Source: Rotaria sp. Silwood1
Lineage: Eukaryota > Rotifera > Eurotatoria > Philodinida > Philodinidae
Direction of reading: 5' to 3'
Assembly: GCA_905250075.1 (NCBI GenBank)
Contig: CAJNOP010000017.1
Coordinates: 1,743,734-1,807,733 of the forward strand
Length of the DNA stretch: 64,000 bases
Positions 1 to 13,946 of the stretch are shown one piece after another. The stretch's first letter is position 1. Each line of letters begins with the position of its first letter. Under the pieces are notes generated by a model. It worked only from the letters and a program-made list of their open reading frames with translations, searched no databases and was not told the origin of the DNA. Made by a program: the position numbers and the translations under genes.

Positions 1-159
1 AGGAACAGAAAAGAAAAAGAAGTTTTTCTCTATGAAATCAAAAACAAAAAAACAACAAAAACGATAGTACGTAAACGGTTGTTATATATGATGAATTTTA
101 ATTTTTGTTACTACTGTTGTTTTTTGTTTTACTTTTCTTTCTTATGATTATTGTTGTTT

Positions 160-2876
160 TTAAAATTTCAATTTATGTGGTAAAACACCATTCCAGAGTT
201 GAAAACGACTCTTAAGATACCGACGTAGAAGTCGTGAGTCGGCACGAGCTTTAATAGCATTAAGAACGACGGCATCGGTATTACGTTGTGCTTCACGACG
301 TTCATTGCTAAGTTGTGGTTTCTAGAAAAGAAAAGCAAAATTATTTTTTTGTTTTGTCAAAAGAAAAAATTTTCAGTTGTTATTGTTATTTCAAGTTCAG
401 ATCTTTTGTAAAAGTTTATGGCAAGCCAAAGGGCATATGTATTCTTCTATATTTTTTTATTCAATCAAAAAAGAAAAATAGTCATTTTTATACGAAAAAT
501 TTTTCAAATGTTTTCAACTATAATTCAAACGAGATTAATAGTTATTTTTTGTTATCCATGATCTTATTATACTCAAATATTAGACTTGTACAAGGTCTGT
601 CTTGCGATACATCATGTGCAGGAAGAAGCAAATGCAAAACATTAAACTTCTACAATATTCCTGAAGTTATGTTAACGTATGAAATTATTTTTCAGTCAAA
701 TATTGAATCTTTAATTAACATCTTTGAATCGAGACTATGTACATTATGTAGACCTAAGTGAACAATGTTTTCACGCCGTTACATTACTGCTGTGGAGATA
801 CAGTACTTTTATGGTACTTTCTAAATGAATACTGTGGTTCGGAAAAATGGATTTGCAACTTTCGACTTGAAACTTTACATAGAGACAGATATAAACGAGA
901 ATATTTTCAAGTCTTTTCATTCTCTTTTATCCTAGACATAAAAACATCCAATCTGCCAGTTTATATGAGCGATGTAACATATACCCTATTACCATGGCTG
1001 TATTTTAGGATAGAAACAGTGAGAAGATCTTAAGCATTCAGAAAAAATACTATTTTCTCTAAAGCCTGTCTTCATACATACTTTCAAAGTCAAAATTTGA
1101 AAATTTCTTTTTCTAAACCACACGATTCATTTAAAACATACCATGAAAATGCATAATCATTGTAGCAAATAAATGAGAGCATGAACTCTCTTCAGAGTAT
1201 TCTTAACTCATATGTGTCTACATAATGCACATGGTCTTGTATAAAAAAAACAATTAAACAGTTACAAGGCTTCGCTCGTTAGACATAATATGAGCAAAAG
1301 AATTCTATTACTGTTAACTTTTGTGAAGAAAGTTCGAGTATAATCAATCTCTTCATCTCAACAAACAAAATCTACCTGCGGGCGCCGATACGCTTTTGCA
1401 CAAATCTGTGTTTTATCTAAGTTCTCTCTTCTGGAGGGGCAAGCACCTGTTTTGGAAGTGGCGCTGTCTCATAGCTGAACAAAACATTTTGAGACATGTT
1501 TTAAGTCCTAAGATATATCGAAAAATTTTCTCTCTTGCAAAAATAAGCGTCTCAGCTTCTGTAATTTATTTTACTATACGATGTATTAGTTTTTCTGTGT
1601 GAAGTAAAACGATCTCTCTTCCGCTTTCTTCGACTGTCCGATTAAAACAGAAAATCCGACTTTCCATTCATTTTGATGACAAGGATGCATTTTTTAAATT
1701 ACTCATCTCTTCTTAGAGATAAATTTTTTTTTTAATGATACAATCTAGATCCTTGGTCCCATTCAGTAGAAAAACATAAAATTACAAACGTTCCATAATC
1801 TGAGTTCACCAATTGAAAAATTCTCATGTGTAGTAAGAAACTTAGAAGACGCTCTTATTTGAAATAATAGATTTACACAAATAGGATTATTTTACCTCTT
1901 TCTTAGAGTCAAAAATATCTTTTTCAGCATTCTTCTTTGCCGGACGAACACGTTTAAAGAATTTGTCATCTAAATTATCAAACTTAGTCGATGATAAATC
2001 AAGTTTTGTGCTTGTTGCAATAACATAAATTTGATTTACACGACGTAATGGTACGCCATTTAATTTATGTGGACCTATATGAATAATAAAAAAAACAATA
2101 TTCATTATGAAAACTTAATAATTATATATATATATATATATACCAGTAACTAATAAAAGTCCAGATGATAAATGTTTAACAACAACAGCACGCTATAGAA
2201 TAATAATATTTAGATAATTAAAAAGAAAAAAACTTAGATATTAATATCTTACTTTTCCGGCATGTTTACCAGCAACAAGAATAACAACAGTACCGGGTGT
2301 AAGTGTTGATCGAAAACGGCGTGGATGATCACCAAATCTTTTACGTTTAACAGTAAATTTCTTTGGTCGTTCTTCCGTTGGATAATAACGAGGCTTAAAA
2401 AAGAATAAAATATTCAAAAGTTACTTACAAAAGAAAAAATATATACAAAATTATAATCAACATACAAATCGTTTTGTTCGTACAAGACGTTCTTTACCAT
2501 TACGATCACCACCAACAGATTTCTTTTTAAGTGCTGGTGTACGTTGTTTTTTCTTTTGAATACTACCAGCTGTTTTCTTTGTTTTATCACCTTGTAATTT
2601 AGCTTGATCAGCTTTCCATTTACTTATACGATGTAATGCACGTCGATGGAACATACGACCACGTGAAAAACGCATAAGACCATTGCTATTTAATAAACGA
2701 TTCGAATGTGAATTAATGACCTTTTTACCAGTTGCAGTTGTTTTAGGTTTTTTAACTTTTGAACCAGCACCTCGTGTACTACCTAAAGTTTGTTGCGGTT
2801 GTTTAGTTGTTGTCGTAGTTGTTTTTTTAACGACAGTTGTTGTCGTTGTGGTAGTCTTAGCCGATGGCGTTGACAT
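160..2876 (-). CDS. RPL6: 60S ribosomal protein L6 (eL6)
   Basis: Structural protein of the large ribosomal subunit. Five coding exons join in frame: 2876-2466, 2393-2253, 2192-2144, 2074-1896 and 321-160, giving about 313 residues (human about 288). The N-terminus is a Thr/Lys-rich low-complexity tail. The eL6 core is recognisable: PRYYPTEERPKKF, the KOW-like stretch TPGTVVILVAGKHAGK, SGLLLVTGPHKLNGVPLRR and IATSTKLDLS. The last exon ends NGVLPHKLKF, like the human NGIYPHKLVF. The start is the ATG at 2876; the sequence just upstream is a 5'UTR piece behind a TTTCAG acceptor at 2901. The first three introns are short (about 50-75 bases). The last one (322-1895) is 1574 bases and holds a foldback repeat, so the final exon is easily missed. 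It is divergently arranged with the GRAF gene across a roughly 1.8 kb shared upstream region. Confidence 0.95.
695..1290. mobile_element. Foldback (inverted-repeat) element in the last RPL6 intron
   Basis: The left arm near 725-760 reads GACTATGTACATTATGTAG. The right arm near 1205-1240 carries the inverted form (CTACATAATGCACATGGTC). Interior motifs such as TTCATTT..AAAATGCA are shared with the element at 7140-7650 and with 30700-30870. Boundaries are approximate and no convincing target duplication was found. No transposase frame is present. Confidence 0.6.
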
Positions 2877-2947
2877 GATCGGATTTTCTTTTTCTTTACT
2901 CTGAAATAAAAGTAAGTTTAAATTAGTATAGATATTTAATTTTATCA

Positions 2948-2966
2948 ATAAACGAAAAAGAAACAA
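2948..2966 (-). promoter_or_regulatory. Possible 5'TOP-like leader of RPL6
   Basis: On the minus strand this reads TTGTTGTTGTTTCTTTTTC, a pyrimidine-rich leader followed by GTTT and a short intron that ends at the TTTCAG at 2901. Ribosomal protein mRNAs typically start with a pyrimidine tract. The transcription start has not been shown. Confidence 0.25.
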
Positions 2967-3921
2967 CAACAACTGAATATGAATCTGATGATGTTTATAA
3001 ACTTAGGTATAATCATCCTCCAATCAAATATGAGATGTTTTCGAACATTAGTTTCAAGAAAATGATGATATATAGAATTATTTTTAGAAAATTTTTAATT
3101 AAAATTTATTATTAAATTGATTAATTTCATTTGAAAATTATTTATTTGATATAATGTTTAATTTGATTGGTAGTTCATTTTTTAATGAAATGAATCATCA
3201 TTTATGATGAATCATTTATTATTATACGTTGTTTCTTTCTTTCCTCTTTTTTTTTCCTTTTCATTGTTGATTTACGTGTAAATCTTTATTAATTAAGAAA
3301 ATCAATATTCTTAATTAATGACAAAATAATTGAAATAATATGTCACATTTTCCAAAAATGATTATAATTAATACTATGTTTTCTTAGAAAACATGATTGT
3401 GTTGCCCTATATTTTATTGTGTCTATGACAAGCAGATGAGTGACACTCTCGTGTTAGATGTTTGTTACCGTGGCATCCATAGATTTAGAAAGAGAATGCA
3501 TCGTGCGCAATTCCATCATGACTTTTCACATGTGTTCTCTCATATTTAATTTCCTTGGCCCAGAAAAACATTGTTTCCAATACATAAGAAAAACTTTTCT
3601 TATCTAAACTTAGTAAGACCTATTATTGGTTATTTCTCAACAGATGTGCCGCTTATGACGAAGAAGTTCATGTTGTCTGTTTACATACATTATAATCTAA
3701 TGATTTTGGTCAAAATAAGCAAACAGTTTGATTAGCTACATATTACAATATATATTCTATATGATTGTCGAAAACAAATTTATCAAGAAAGTTTATCTAT
3801 GAATGTTGATTCTGATTTATACAATTCATGAGATTTATCTAATCGTCCGGGTGGCCTTGTTATTGAAGATATAAACAACAGACAGATTGTGCGCGTCCAA
3901 CTCATACTCCGAGGCCATTTA

Positions 3922-3929
3922 TGACGTCA
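3922..3929. promoter_or_regulatory. Palindromic CRE (TGACGTCA)
   Basis: A perfect 8-base cAMP-response element in the less AT-rich part of the region between two divergent genes, about 720 bases before the GRAF start codon. The match is exact; its function is inferred from position only. Confidence 0.3.
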
Positions 3930-4649
3930 GCAACAGTAGTAGGAGTAGAACTTGTAAAAGTCTCTATCTCCCTCTCTTTTCCTTTCGATAATACCATCGT
4001 CGCCCAATAATCATTACGGATATATGTGCGGGATCAACATGATATGTCGATTAAAGTAAGACTAAGACAAGCATAATTCTTATACGATTCTATCGGAAAG
4101 GCACAGCTTGATATGCAATGATGCTGGTGTGTATATGTCTATATGTGTTGAGACACAAGTCTAAGAGAAAGAGGTGATCATAGTAGGACGGCAGCATACG
4201 ACTTGTTGTCCATAATTGCTATACGCACATACAAGCACTATTGTGCCATTTGTTCTCTTTCCGTTTTTTAAGCAGGCGGGAGAGTCAAACGGGCTCTCTG
4301 ATAACGTAAATACAAGCAATAGCAGCAGCCGTTAGAAGACAAAGACGACTTGCCGGGTTATATGCATAGAAATAGAGAGAAAGAGAGAGCAAGAGAGAAC
4401 GCAATTTCTTCTCTTTCCTTTCAACTTGTTACTGGCCTTCCTCTTTTGCATAGATCTTAGTTGTGCGCACACTGTACGACGCTTCTTATTTCAGGATGTT
4501 AGGATGTAATATAGAAATGTGAGAAAAAGAGCATAAGAATCATATATGTTACTTCATTTTTTTTCCTTTTTGTTGCATATCTTGTATTTATTTTCAAGAT
4601 TTTTTTAATTAATATCAATATCTATCTGTTATTAATACAATTTTAAAAA

Positions 4650-7600
4650 ATGGTACTTAAATTACCGCCACTTGAATTTACTGAAGCGCTTACAGATTCG
4701 CCTGAATTTCGTGAAAAATTACGTCAACATGAAAGTGAACTTGAGAATACATCAAATGCAATAAAATCATTAATTAAAAAATTAAATGAAGTCATGGTAG
4801 CGAATAAATGTATGCTTTTAAATTAGATTTTTCAATTAAACAATAGAATATATTTCATTTATAGCTTTATCAAAAGCATCACGAGGTGTTGCAGAAGCAT
4901 TAAAAAGCTTTAAGTTTTTTGTTGTTGGAAGCAAACAAACAGATGAAGAACGAGATATAGGTTTGTTAGTTTAACAAAAATCATTGTTAAATTTTATTTT
5001 TTTCTTAGAATCATCACTTTCATATATGGGTGAAGTATTACATCGAATAGAAGAAGCAAGAGATGCACTTGTAAGTTATATTAAATAAAAATTTATTCAT
5101 ATAAATATTTATTCTTTCTTTTTAATAATAGAATGTCTCATCTGAAACATATTTAAAAAAATTAGATGAATTTCGAAAAACTACAATAGGCAAAGCAAAA
5201 GTTCGTTAATAAAATAATATTTAAAAAATTTTTCTATTAACTTCTATTTATTTTTCTTTTCTGTAGAATAAAAAAAAAGAATTTGATAAAACAACACAAC
5301 GTTACTGTGCAATGATTGAAAATAATATGAAGATACCAACGAAACGATCTGATTTATTTCAAGAAGTAAATTATTTATATGATTGTTTAGGTTTCTCTTT
5401 TTATAGTCTCTTTTCATTTTTCAGGCAGATGCAAACCTTCAAATGCAAACAAAAAAATTTCGTGAAGAAACACTTGATTATGTTTTTTTATTACAACAAG
5501 TACAAGAAAGAAAGAAATTTGACTTTGTTGAAACAGTAAATTAGAATATTAGTTTTTACATATATTTAAAAATAAAGATTTAATTCTTTTAGCTTTTAGC
5601 TTTAATGCTTAATTTTTTATCATTTTATCATGCAGGTAAAAAGAAAGAAAAGAAGTTTTTACATTATTATTATTAATTAAAATTTTAGGACAAGAAATTT
5701 ATAAAGAATTTGACTATTTTATTCGATTTTTACATCATCGTGTATTAAAAGTATGAAAAGCTAAGTTTTATTAAACGATAAAAGCCTTTCTTTCTGTATA
5801 TTTAGTGTCGAGAAAATTTTGATTGTTTTCAACGTGAAGGTGAAGAATTAAAATGGAAAATGTTAATGGTTGGATGAAACAAATAATTAAATTCGAATAC
5901 GTGTTATTTTCTTTTTCAGAGACCAGAAGAACATTTACTTAAAAATCAAGAATTCGATCGTGAGGGTTATTTATTTCTTCTTGAACGAAGTATGCGAAAA
6001 TTATACATATCAATATATTTTTCTTCTTATTTCAAAAATTTTATTTTAGATAAAATTATTGGTACAACAGCAGTAACTAAACATTATTGTCAATATAGAA
6101 AAGATATTAGTCTACTACGAATGATTATTTTTACACAGACAAGTACAAAACAGGTATTTTCAAATATTTTCATTTTTATGAATATTTATTTCGATAGTGA
6201 AATACAAAAGAAATCTATGTAAAAAATTCTTCGAATATGTTTCTGTAGATACAGAGAATCAGTGACTATTGAAGTTATCAAGTAACGAATAATGGAATAC
6301 TTACGAGATCGATTTTTAAGTTAAGAAAGATCTATTTTATATAAAACTTCACAAAAGATTGTCCAGATAGCTGATTTACTCGAAGCCTAACTGAGAACAA
6401 TAGTTTCAGTACCCTAGTTCATCGGGTTAGTTCTGAATTCGATTTGATTTGACTCCAAATATTTTGGATCGGAGGTACTATATTTGGTACACTCGTAAAT
6501 CTGTATTCAGTAGTGGAAAAGATTTTCCTCTAAACATACGTAAAACATAATAGGATACCGAAACGATTTGTGGTACCAGTAGAAAAACAATGTGGTAAAG
6601 CGCAATAAAGAATGTCAAATCGAGAAAATTGAGATGAAAGAGAATTTTCCTTTTAGTATGAGAGTAATGAAACAAATATTCCCAATCATTGGAACCAATT
6701 TTGAAGCTATTTTCTATCCTCATTTGATCCGTGGAAACACAAGATTATGGAACTAGAAGTAAGACATTACTTTTGAGATTCAAGTTTTTTCAAATATAAT
6801 ATTCATCAAAATAATCAATGAGTACTTTTTAGACTGAGATTATTCAAATTGCAATGATTAAATGAAATGCAAAGAGAATAAGAAATGTTTTTCAAGACAA
6901 AATATGATTCCCTGAACAAGAGAACCTATCTTAACACTAGAGATTAACAAACTGACACTAGAAACATGATCGAAACCAAAATAACTGATCTTGTATTCAT
7001 ATCAAAGATTTTAATGAAGAAATAGATATTAGTATAGCAGCAAGGCGTTTCTACCCTGTAGAGAATGACAGAAAATAATTTTCAATTCTACATATACAAA
7101 GTGTTTGCTTAGTTTGCTATCAAAACTAAATTTCTTTGTGGCTGACAAAGAAAGTTCTCCAGTTGATTAATCGCTTTTGAGTCGAGACTATGTGTATTAT
7201 GTTGTCCCAAATGAGTTTTGAATATCCTGAAAAGAGTACGTGCCTGTGAAAGCTTTATATCTTTTGATTAGCTTCTATACTGGAATAAGAATATTGAATC
7301 TACGGCTATGTATGAGCAATGTAAAAGACACACTTTTACCACAGTTCTATCTTAAGATAGAAACAACGACAATATTTCAAACATTTACAACCAACTATCT
7401 TAGTTAAGGCTTGTCTCGGCACAAAGTTTCAAATCGAAACTCGAAAATCAGTTTTTCTGATGTTTCTGAGAGGGACCACGGTATTCATTTAAAAAGAAAC
7501 ATCGTAAAAATGCAATATCTCCATAGTAATAAGCTAACGATCCAAACTTTTTTCACGATATTCAAAGCTTGTTCGTATCTACATAATACACATAGTCCCA

Positions 7601-10600
7601 ACTCAAAAGCAATTAATCAATTGGAAGACTTTCCTCGTGAGACAAGAGAAGACTTGTTGTAGTCATACTTATCTAGTCAATCTCTAAACACGATAATTTT
7701 ATTGAAATTATTATTCAGATCATAGTACTTTTTATGTATCTGTACTGCTTTATTTTCTATATCTAATTCTAGTTAACTCCATATGATGTATTTGTTCGTC
7801 ATTGTATTGTTCATCCAGCTGATGAAAAATTAGATAAACGCTTTATGTTTGATTTGCATGTTATTGAAAAAGGTGGGTCATCAGATAAAATGTCAATACT
7901 TACATTTCAAGCTATGAATGAAGAAGATTTCGAAGGATGGATATCGATTACTGGTGGACAAATAAATGTATCTAAACCCGAACTATCATTAAAAACTGAA
8001 ATGCAAAGTAAAAATTTTATGATAAATTTATAAAAACAAAATCATAGTGTCTAATTAGATGAATTGGACGATTCGGGTATTGATTTTGTTAAAAAATGTA
8101 TTCAAGTTATTGAACGACGTGGTCTTGATGAACAAGGTCTTTATCGTATTGTGGGAATGCAGTCCAAAGTTAATTCTTTAGTAGCTGGTCATTTCGGTAA
8201 TTAGCAGTTGGTTCTTTTTTAAATGTAGAAAAAGCAAAAAATTTCATTATTTTAGATGTACATAAAACACTTGCACAACGTTTAGCAACACCTGTTGAAG
8301 AAGATATGGAATTAAAAACAATATGTTCAGCACTTAAACTTTTTTTACGAACATTAAAAGAGCCTATTTTTACATTTAAATTACATAATCGATTTATAGA
8401 AGCAGCAAGTATAAAAATTTTCATAGATGTTGTTTTTTTTTTGTTTCTTATTTTTTTTTAAATATTTATTAAATTTAGTGATTGACGATAAAGCTGAACG
8501 TATTCGAACACTTCATAGTTTATTAAAAGAATTACCTAAACAAAATTATGATTTATTATATATTCTTATGACACATTTATATAAGTAGTAAATTTTTATT
8601 TTAATGACATCAACTAAAAATAAAACTTGTGTTTAGAGTATCACAACATAATGAAAAAAATCTTATGACTCCTGTCAATTTAGGTGTTTGTTTTGGTCCA
8701 TCATTACTACGACCTGAATTTGAAACAGTTTCATCTATATATGATATTAAATTTCGTAATGCTATTGTTGAATTAATTATTATACATTATGAAAAAATGT
8801 TTAAACCTAAACTTGAACAACAAGATATTGATGAAATGGTTGGTTCAAGTGAACAAGATCAAGCTAGTGGTGTAAATCTAAACAATTCATTATCATCATT
8901 AGTTGTAATAATTTATTTCAAATACGAAAACAAAGCACAAAAATAAACTCCATCGATGTTATTGATTTATTTTTAGTCTCTCACAAGACGAGCACCACCA
9001 CCGACTAGTGAAATGATTGAAACAACAGCTGATGCACGTCGACGAGGTTTATATAATCCAGATTATCATATCAATGAAGCAAATAAACATTTATTTCCTC
9101 ATATGCCAGAAGATAGTATTAGAAAAGAGTGTAAGTAACAAGTAATTCATGTATATAAACATTCGGAAGTTGAAAGTACATTGTAAAATTAGACTAAAAT
9201 TAAATAATGATTTTTATACAGAATAGAAAATCAGGTTAAAAACTGAATTATTTGAAATTTAGAATTCCATGGTTTCTGATCAATATTGCTGAGATATACA
9301 CCAAAAGATAATTAGGGCGACTTGAAATGGACTACTTTTACATGATTTGACCAGGTAGAATTCATAACTTTAGTTGCAGCCCGAAGAAAATTTTCTTTAC
9401 AAAGTTTTTTTTTCACAAGTTGAATTGCCTGTTGAGCTAAACAAACAGAAGGAAAGATGCTCGAAGCTATTTGCACTTAGAAATGATTATTATGTATAAC
9501 TGAATGTCCTCCAGCATTGATTCTTTAATTAAGGGAAACATATGGGAAGTGTACCATATTTCTGAATGAAAGTTTGTTTTTCGATTTACATTGTCCCATA
9601 AGCTAGCATACAGTCGAACACGGTCTATATACAGAAATTAACAAAGCTCATTGTCTACAAACATTTCGACTTTTACGTGTAAATGCCGAACTTACAGTAA
9701 ACACTATAAGTTCGATAATGATGCTAAAGAATCAACTATGTCTCGAAAATCTAGATATCAATATTATTTTTCTTCTAATACGTGGACTATTTCCGACCAT
9801 GTGCTACCTCATTGAACAACCAAAATCCATAAAACAGGTTTCATTCAGAAAAGCGGTGTAACACTTATTGAGTTTCCTGTTTTCTGAAAAATCGATACGC
9901 TTACCATAGATTCACTTGTTGCTGAAAATTGAAGAGTTCGATAAACTGTTGGTTGCGGTTTTGGCTATCGATAATTGTTTATTTTCAGCACATGTTTTTT
10001 TTTCTGTCAATTACACCCTTATACAAATTAACACATTCGATGCACCAGAGAACACTGTGTACACGAGAAATTAGATCAGTCTAAGCAATTACTATAGTTT
10101 ATTGTGCTCGTATTTGAAATCCACATAGTGTTTCTGTCAAAAACTTATTTTAAAATGATTTATATCATGAATGACCCGCATAATGTTTGCAAGAAAGAGT
10201 GAAAATGTTAGGTCTGATCAGCTCGACAAAAGAACTTTGTTTATTAAGGTCAGTGATTTTTGTGGATCGGTGTATTTCGAGTTCTGATACATGCTGATGA
10301 TAGATTGAATCATTCCTATCTACGGGATGAATATGATCTATTTAAGAATGATTAATATGAATTTATGAACTTTTTAAAAAAAAAAGTTCAAATATCTTCA
10401 AGCATTTTCTTCATCATTAAAAAAAATATTAAAAATACATTGAACACAATGAAGTATCGAAGTTGTTTTTGAAAAATTTCACTTTTATTTGAATCCACAT
10501 GACATTAAATTATCGTCATAATTTCAATATATGTTTTCTTTTTCTAGCCAGTTCAAGTAGCAGTTTAGAATCTCTTAGTAACGTATCACCAGCTGGTACA

Positions 10601-11252
10601 CAATCAATACAGAGTAAGTTAAAATTTGAACGTATTCTCTTCTCTTATACAGATTTTTGTATTTCATCATATTAAATAAGGTTCCAATGCATTCGGTATG
10701 ATTAATAGTCAAACACGCTCAGCTTCATCATCATCTTTTACAAAACAATTATCATTATCTGACAATCAAGGTCGTTTATCGACAACGAGTACTAATACCT
10801 CAATATCATCAAAAACCGAACCATCTAGTATTTCAACTTCAACACTAAGAACAACAACAACGACAAGAACAAACATTACAAGTCCTACATCGAAATTGTT
10901 CGTAAATAATTATAGATTTTGTGTTGATTATAATATTATAATTTTTTTTCATAGACAAACTCGCGCTATAACATTATATCCTTGTACAGCTGATAATGAT
11001 TCAGAATTATCATTTAATGCAAATGAAATTGTTACTCAAAGTGAGTTTAGAAAAAGAAAACCTATAAAAATAATCTAATATGAGTTTGTTTTTTTCTAGT
11101 TCGACGATCGAGAGAACCTGGCTGGGTAAGTTGTATTATATTCTTTTTTATGCCAAAGTAAGACTTTCTTTATTGTTTAGTTAATGGGTACAATTAATGG
11201 TAAAACTGGTTTGATTCCAGAAAATTATATTAGTTTTACTGATGGTGTATGA
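4650..11252 (+). CDS. ARHGAP26: GRAF-family Rho GTPase-activating protein (BAR-PH-RhoGAP-SH3)
   Basis: Membrane-sculpting RhoGAP that in animals acts on RhoA/Cdc42 in endocytosis and adhesion. Twenty-two exons join in frame to about 819 residues (human about 814): 4650-4809, 4865-4960, 5009-5070, 5132-5200, 5267-5365, 5425-5535, 5593-5635, 5689-5750, 5806-5868, 5920-5989, 6050-6153, 7773-8007, 8059-8196, 8256-8408, 8479-8584, 8637-8904, 8977-9130, 10548-10613, 10681-10897, 10955-11040, 11100-11125, 11181-11252. The BAR domain is at about 1-230 (start MVLKLPPLEFTEALTDSPEF, near-identical in plan to GRAF), PH about 258-380, RhoGAP about 392-575 with arginine finger GLYRIVG near residue 420, a Ser/Thr-rich linker, and C-terminal SH3 ending EPGW..GTINGKTGLIPENY. 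Two introns are long (6154-7772 and 9131-10547); the first holds a foldback element. The donor after residue 758 (GTTCGT) was chosen by frame. It could equally be the ARHGAP10 or ARHGAP42 paralogue type. Confidence 0.97.
7140..7650. mobile_element. Foldback element inside GRAF intron 11
   Basis: The arms are inverted copies. The left arm (about 7143-7210) reads CCAGTTGATTAATCGCTTTT then GACTATGTGTATTATGT. The right arm (about 7570-7646) is the reverse complement, ending CAATTGGAAGACTTTCCTCG. The centre holds TATCTTAAGATAGAAAC. It lacks a transposase frame, so it is non-autonomous. It splits the PH-domain coding sequence at an intron. Confidence 0.75.
9131..10547. other. Long GRAF intron 17 with repeat debris
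   Basis: No exon is seen. AT-rich sequence with scattered short fragments resembling the foldback families (for example near 9420-9480), but no intact arms that I can pair by eye. Confidence 0.4.
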
Positions 11253-13946
11253 AGATTGCTATTTGTTTTTCTTGTTGTGATATTGCGTATATCTACGTAA
11301 ATTTATTTTTTACTTGTCGATCTTGTCACACGACTCTAGTCGATTTTAATTATAGACTAATCTTATTTGAATGAAAAAGAAAACAAAAAGCGAACACATT
11401 ACATATGAGAATATTTATTTTGTTTCTTCCTTGTTTATGTGTGTGGAAATTAATCGTATTTTATTTTGTAAATTGTTTCAATTATTATTCAATATATGAC
11501 GCGTGCGTGTGTGTGTGGGTGTGTGTAAGTTTTTCTTATTGAATGGTATTCGATCCTTTTTTTTTACTGTAATCGAAACAACAAATTAATGAGAAACAAT
11601 CATTTCATGTGGTTTTTCTTTTTTGCTATATGTATGTATCGGTTTTGATTATCTTTCGTATTACTGCTCACAATTTTTTGTATACTTATATGTATGTATA
11701 TGTTGAGTAGTTGAACGAAAATATTGTTTATTATTGATTCGATTTTTCTTTACTATCTTAAAGAAGCAAGGAAAGGATTTGATAGCATATACTAAAGACC
11801 TTATATTAGTGAATTTTTTATTATTATACATTATTCATGTAACGGATAATCGAACAATAAGTTGACAAAATATTCCGTCGTTCTACATTCTCTTCAATTA
11901 GCATATAGAAACGCGAATATAAGGGTTTAACTACAGAACGGGATATATATAGATTTGTAGAGAAAGACTTCTTCTATTTAATAGTTTTCATATTATCAAG
12001 TGCTACTGCGTACTGTTGACATGTTAATAGATAGTACGACGAAGGTAGTGGCATCTATTAACGTATTACCGATACATAGTAGATTTGATGACGGAGGAAA
12101 TCTTTGTCTAGAATCCTACATATACTCCTTTCTATAGTAAAGCTATTATATTTGCCCTAAAAAAACAGTAGGTTACAATCAGAATTCTGTGTTTTCTTCT
12201 GAATATAAATCGAAAGTTGTTGTAGGATTTCTAGCTTAGGACTTGTGAGTCGATCTTTTAGAGGCTCGTAAATTAAGTTTTAGCTAGATCTAGACAAGCG
12301 AGACTTCAGTGCCTCGAAATTCAAACAAATTACTATACTTCATTCGTACTTCGGAGTATTGAAGCCTTGTTTTTCACCCTTGGCTGGTGCTCATACAGGT
12401 ACTCCTAGTGCAAACGGTCAATACTCGTACTCGAGTATGATATTTTTAGGATTTGTACTCAATGAGTCTGTACTGGTGGTACTCGAGAACATCGGTTCTG
12501 GTTCAGTTTAGATTAGGAGAAATCTAAATGCATCAATAATTATTCATAATAGCAAAAATTATATGAAATATAGAGCATGAAAAAAACAAACATAACTCTC
12601 TAAAATGGTATATTAATGATTAGTTTGCTTCATGATATTTATTTATAGTGCATATTTTGGTAAAAGATGACTGTGATAATTTCGACAACTTCCTCAATTT
12701 ATAAAGAAAAACAAACTTGAAAAATGAGCTTGGCTATTTCTGAATGGTTGTTAATGAAACTCTTGATTTTTATATCTCTTTATACAGAATAATTTTGTCT
12801 TTAATTTAGTGCACTAATGACGCAAACTTTTTGACTCTGAGAATTTTCGAAAAATTTTGACCCATTATATATACTTCTTTTTTCTGCTATTCACCAATAA
12901 GAATGTCTGTCCAATGTTTTTTTTTAATTTTATACATATGAAGAATAAGGTGGTTACTATATAAAAGTAAAGCTTTGTAATAGTTCTACTGTTGTAAGTC
13001 CGACGCCAACTTCAAAAAATATTCTTCATAATCATTCTGTTTTCGTCGAAGTCTGATGCAGAGCTTTGCTTAAATTCTATGCAAAAAAAATGTAATTCTC
13101 TCTGTCTAAACTTAATATTCGCACATCTAAAAGTTCAATGCACAACTCTCAAAACAGACGTTCATGGTAAATTTTAAATTTATATTGGTAAATAATACAA
13201 AATTTTCATTTAGACCCAATGTTGTCGAATTTCTGTAGACTTCTTAAAGGGACTAAAAAAATGATTACACATTTTGTGAATTATTTTTCGATCTACCGTT
13301 AGTTATTTATGCGTGACAATCAATCCTATTATGTGATTATTTCGCATTGATCGAGCAGATATTTGAATAAAAAAAAGACAATCAATAAAAATTCTTCATT
13401 TTGTGGTTGTTGATAAGATAAATGAGTGATGGAAAATGGTTACTTTTGTTTTATTGTTTAATAATTCCCATGTCTTGTTATCCTGTCATCACTATTTCGA
13501 TCATATATTATCAATCTTTGATCTATTTACTATGGATTTTTTTTTTCTATTGTCTTGATTATTTAAGATCTTATCATTATTAATCAACATTCACTCTTTG
13601 AACATTAACAAATAAAACAATAAAATGTTTAAAAAGGAAATTCTTTTCAAAACAAACATCATTAAAAAGTTAACGCCAAGAATGATATAAAAATAGATAA
13701 ACATGAACGTGACATACAAAGCCGAAGAAGGATTATTGCTCGTACACACACGCACATATAAACAAAAAAAGTAATACTTCATACAAGATAAGACACGCTA
13801 TTCTTATCTCATCTGTAACCAATCAACTATATAAATAGCGAAGCATTGGTTATTCGAATGATAAAACATTGTCAATAGATTTAATCAAGAATTGGAAACA
13901 AACGATAAAAACGATTATTTTTTTAGTTATTTTCTTCGTTTTGTTG
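11253..13946. other. Intergenic region between convergent GRAF (+) and TTK-like kinase (-)
   Basis: No coding sequence is recognised. Contains the GRAF 3'UTR, a short TG-rich run near 11500-11527 and an unusual patch near 12340-12500 with repeated GTACTCGAGTA-like palindromic words. The rest is AT-rich filler. Confidence 0.5.

Larger units (their letters stand above)
2877..4649. other. Shared upstream region between RPL6 (-) and GRAF (+)
   Basis: No coding exon is seen. It holds the RPL6 5'UTR and its short intron, then AT-rich DNA. From about 3840 to 4500 it is noticeably less AT-rich, with a TGACGTCA palindrome and purine-rich GAGA tracts around 4370-4400. This is the likely bidirectional promoter. 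Confidence 0.5.

Noticed and set aside
315-761. Open frame of 148 codons on the plus strand
   Set aside because: It overlaps the RPL6 last intron and the start of a foldback repeat; its composition is AT-driven (F/S/I/Y-rich) and no family is recognisable.
7411-7662. Open frame of 83 codons
   Set aside because: It lies entirely inside the right arm of the foldback element at 7140-7650.
11498-11530. TGTGTGGG-like run resembling the bdelloid telomere repeat
   Set aside because: It is a short mixed TG tract in a 3' flank with a single TGTGTGGG unit, not a tandem array.
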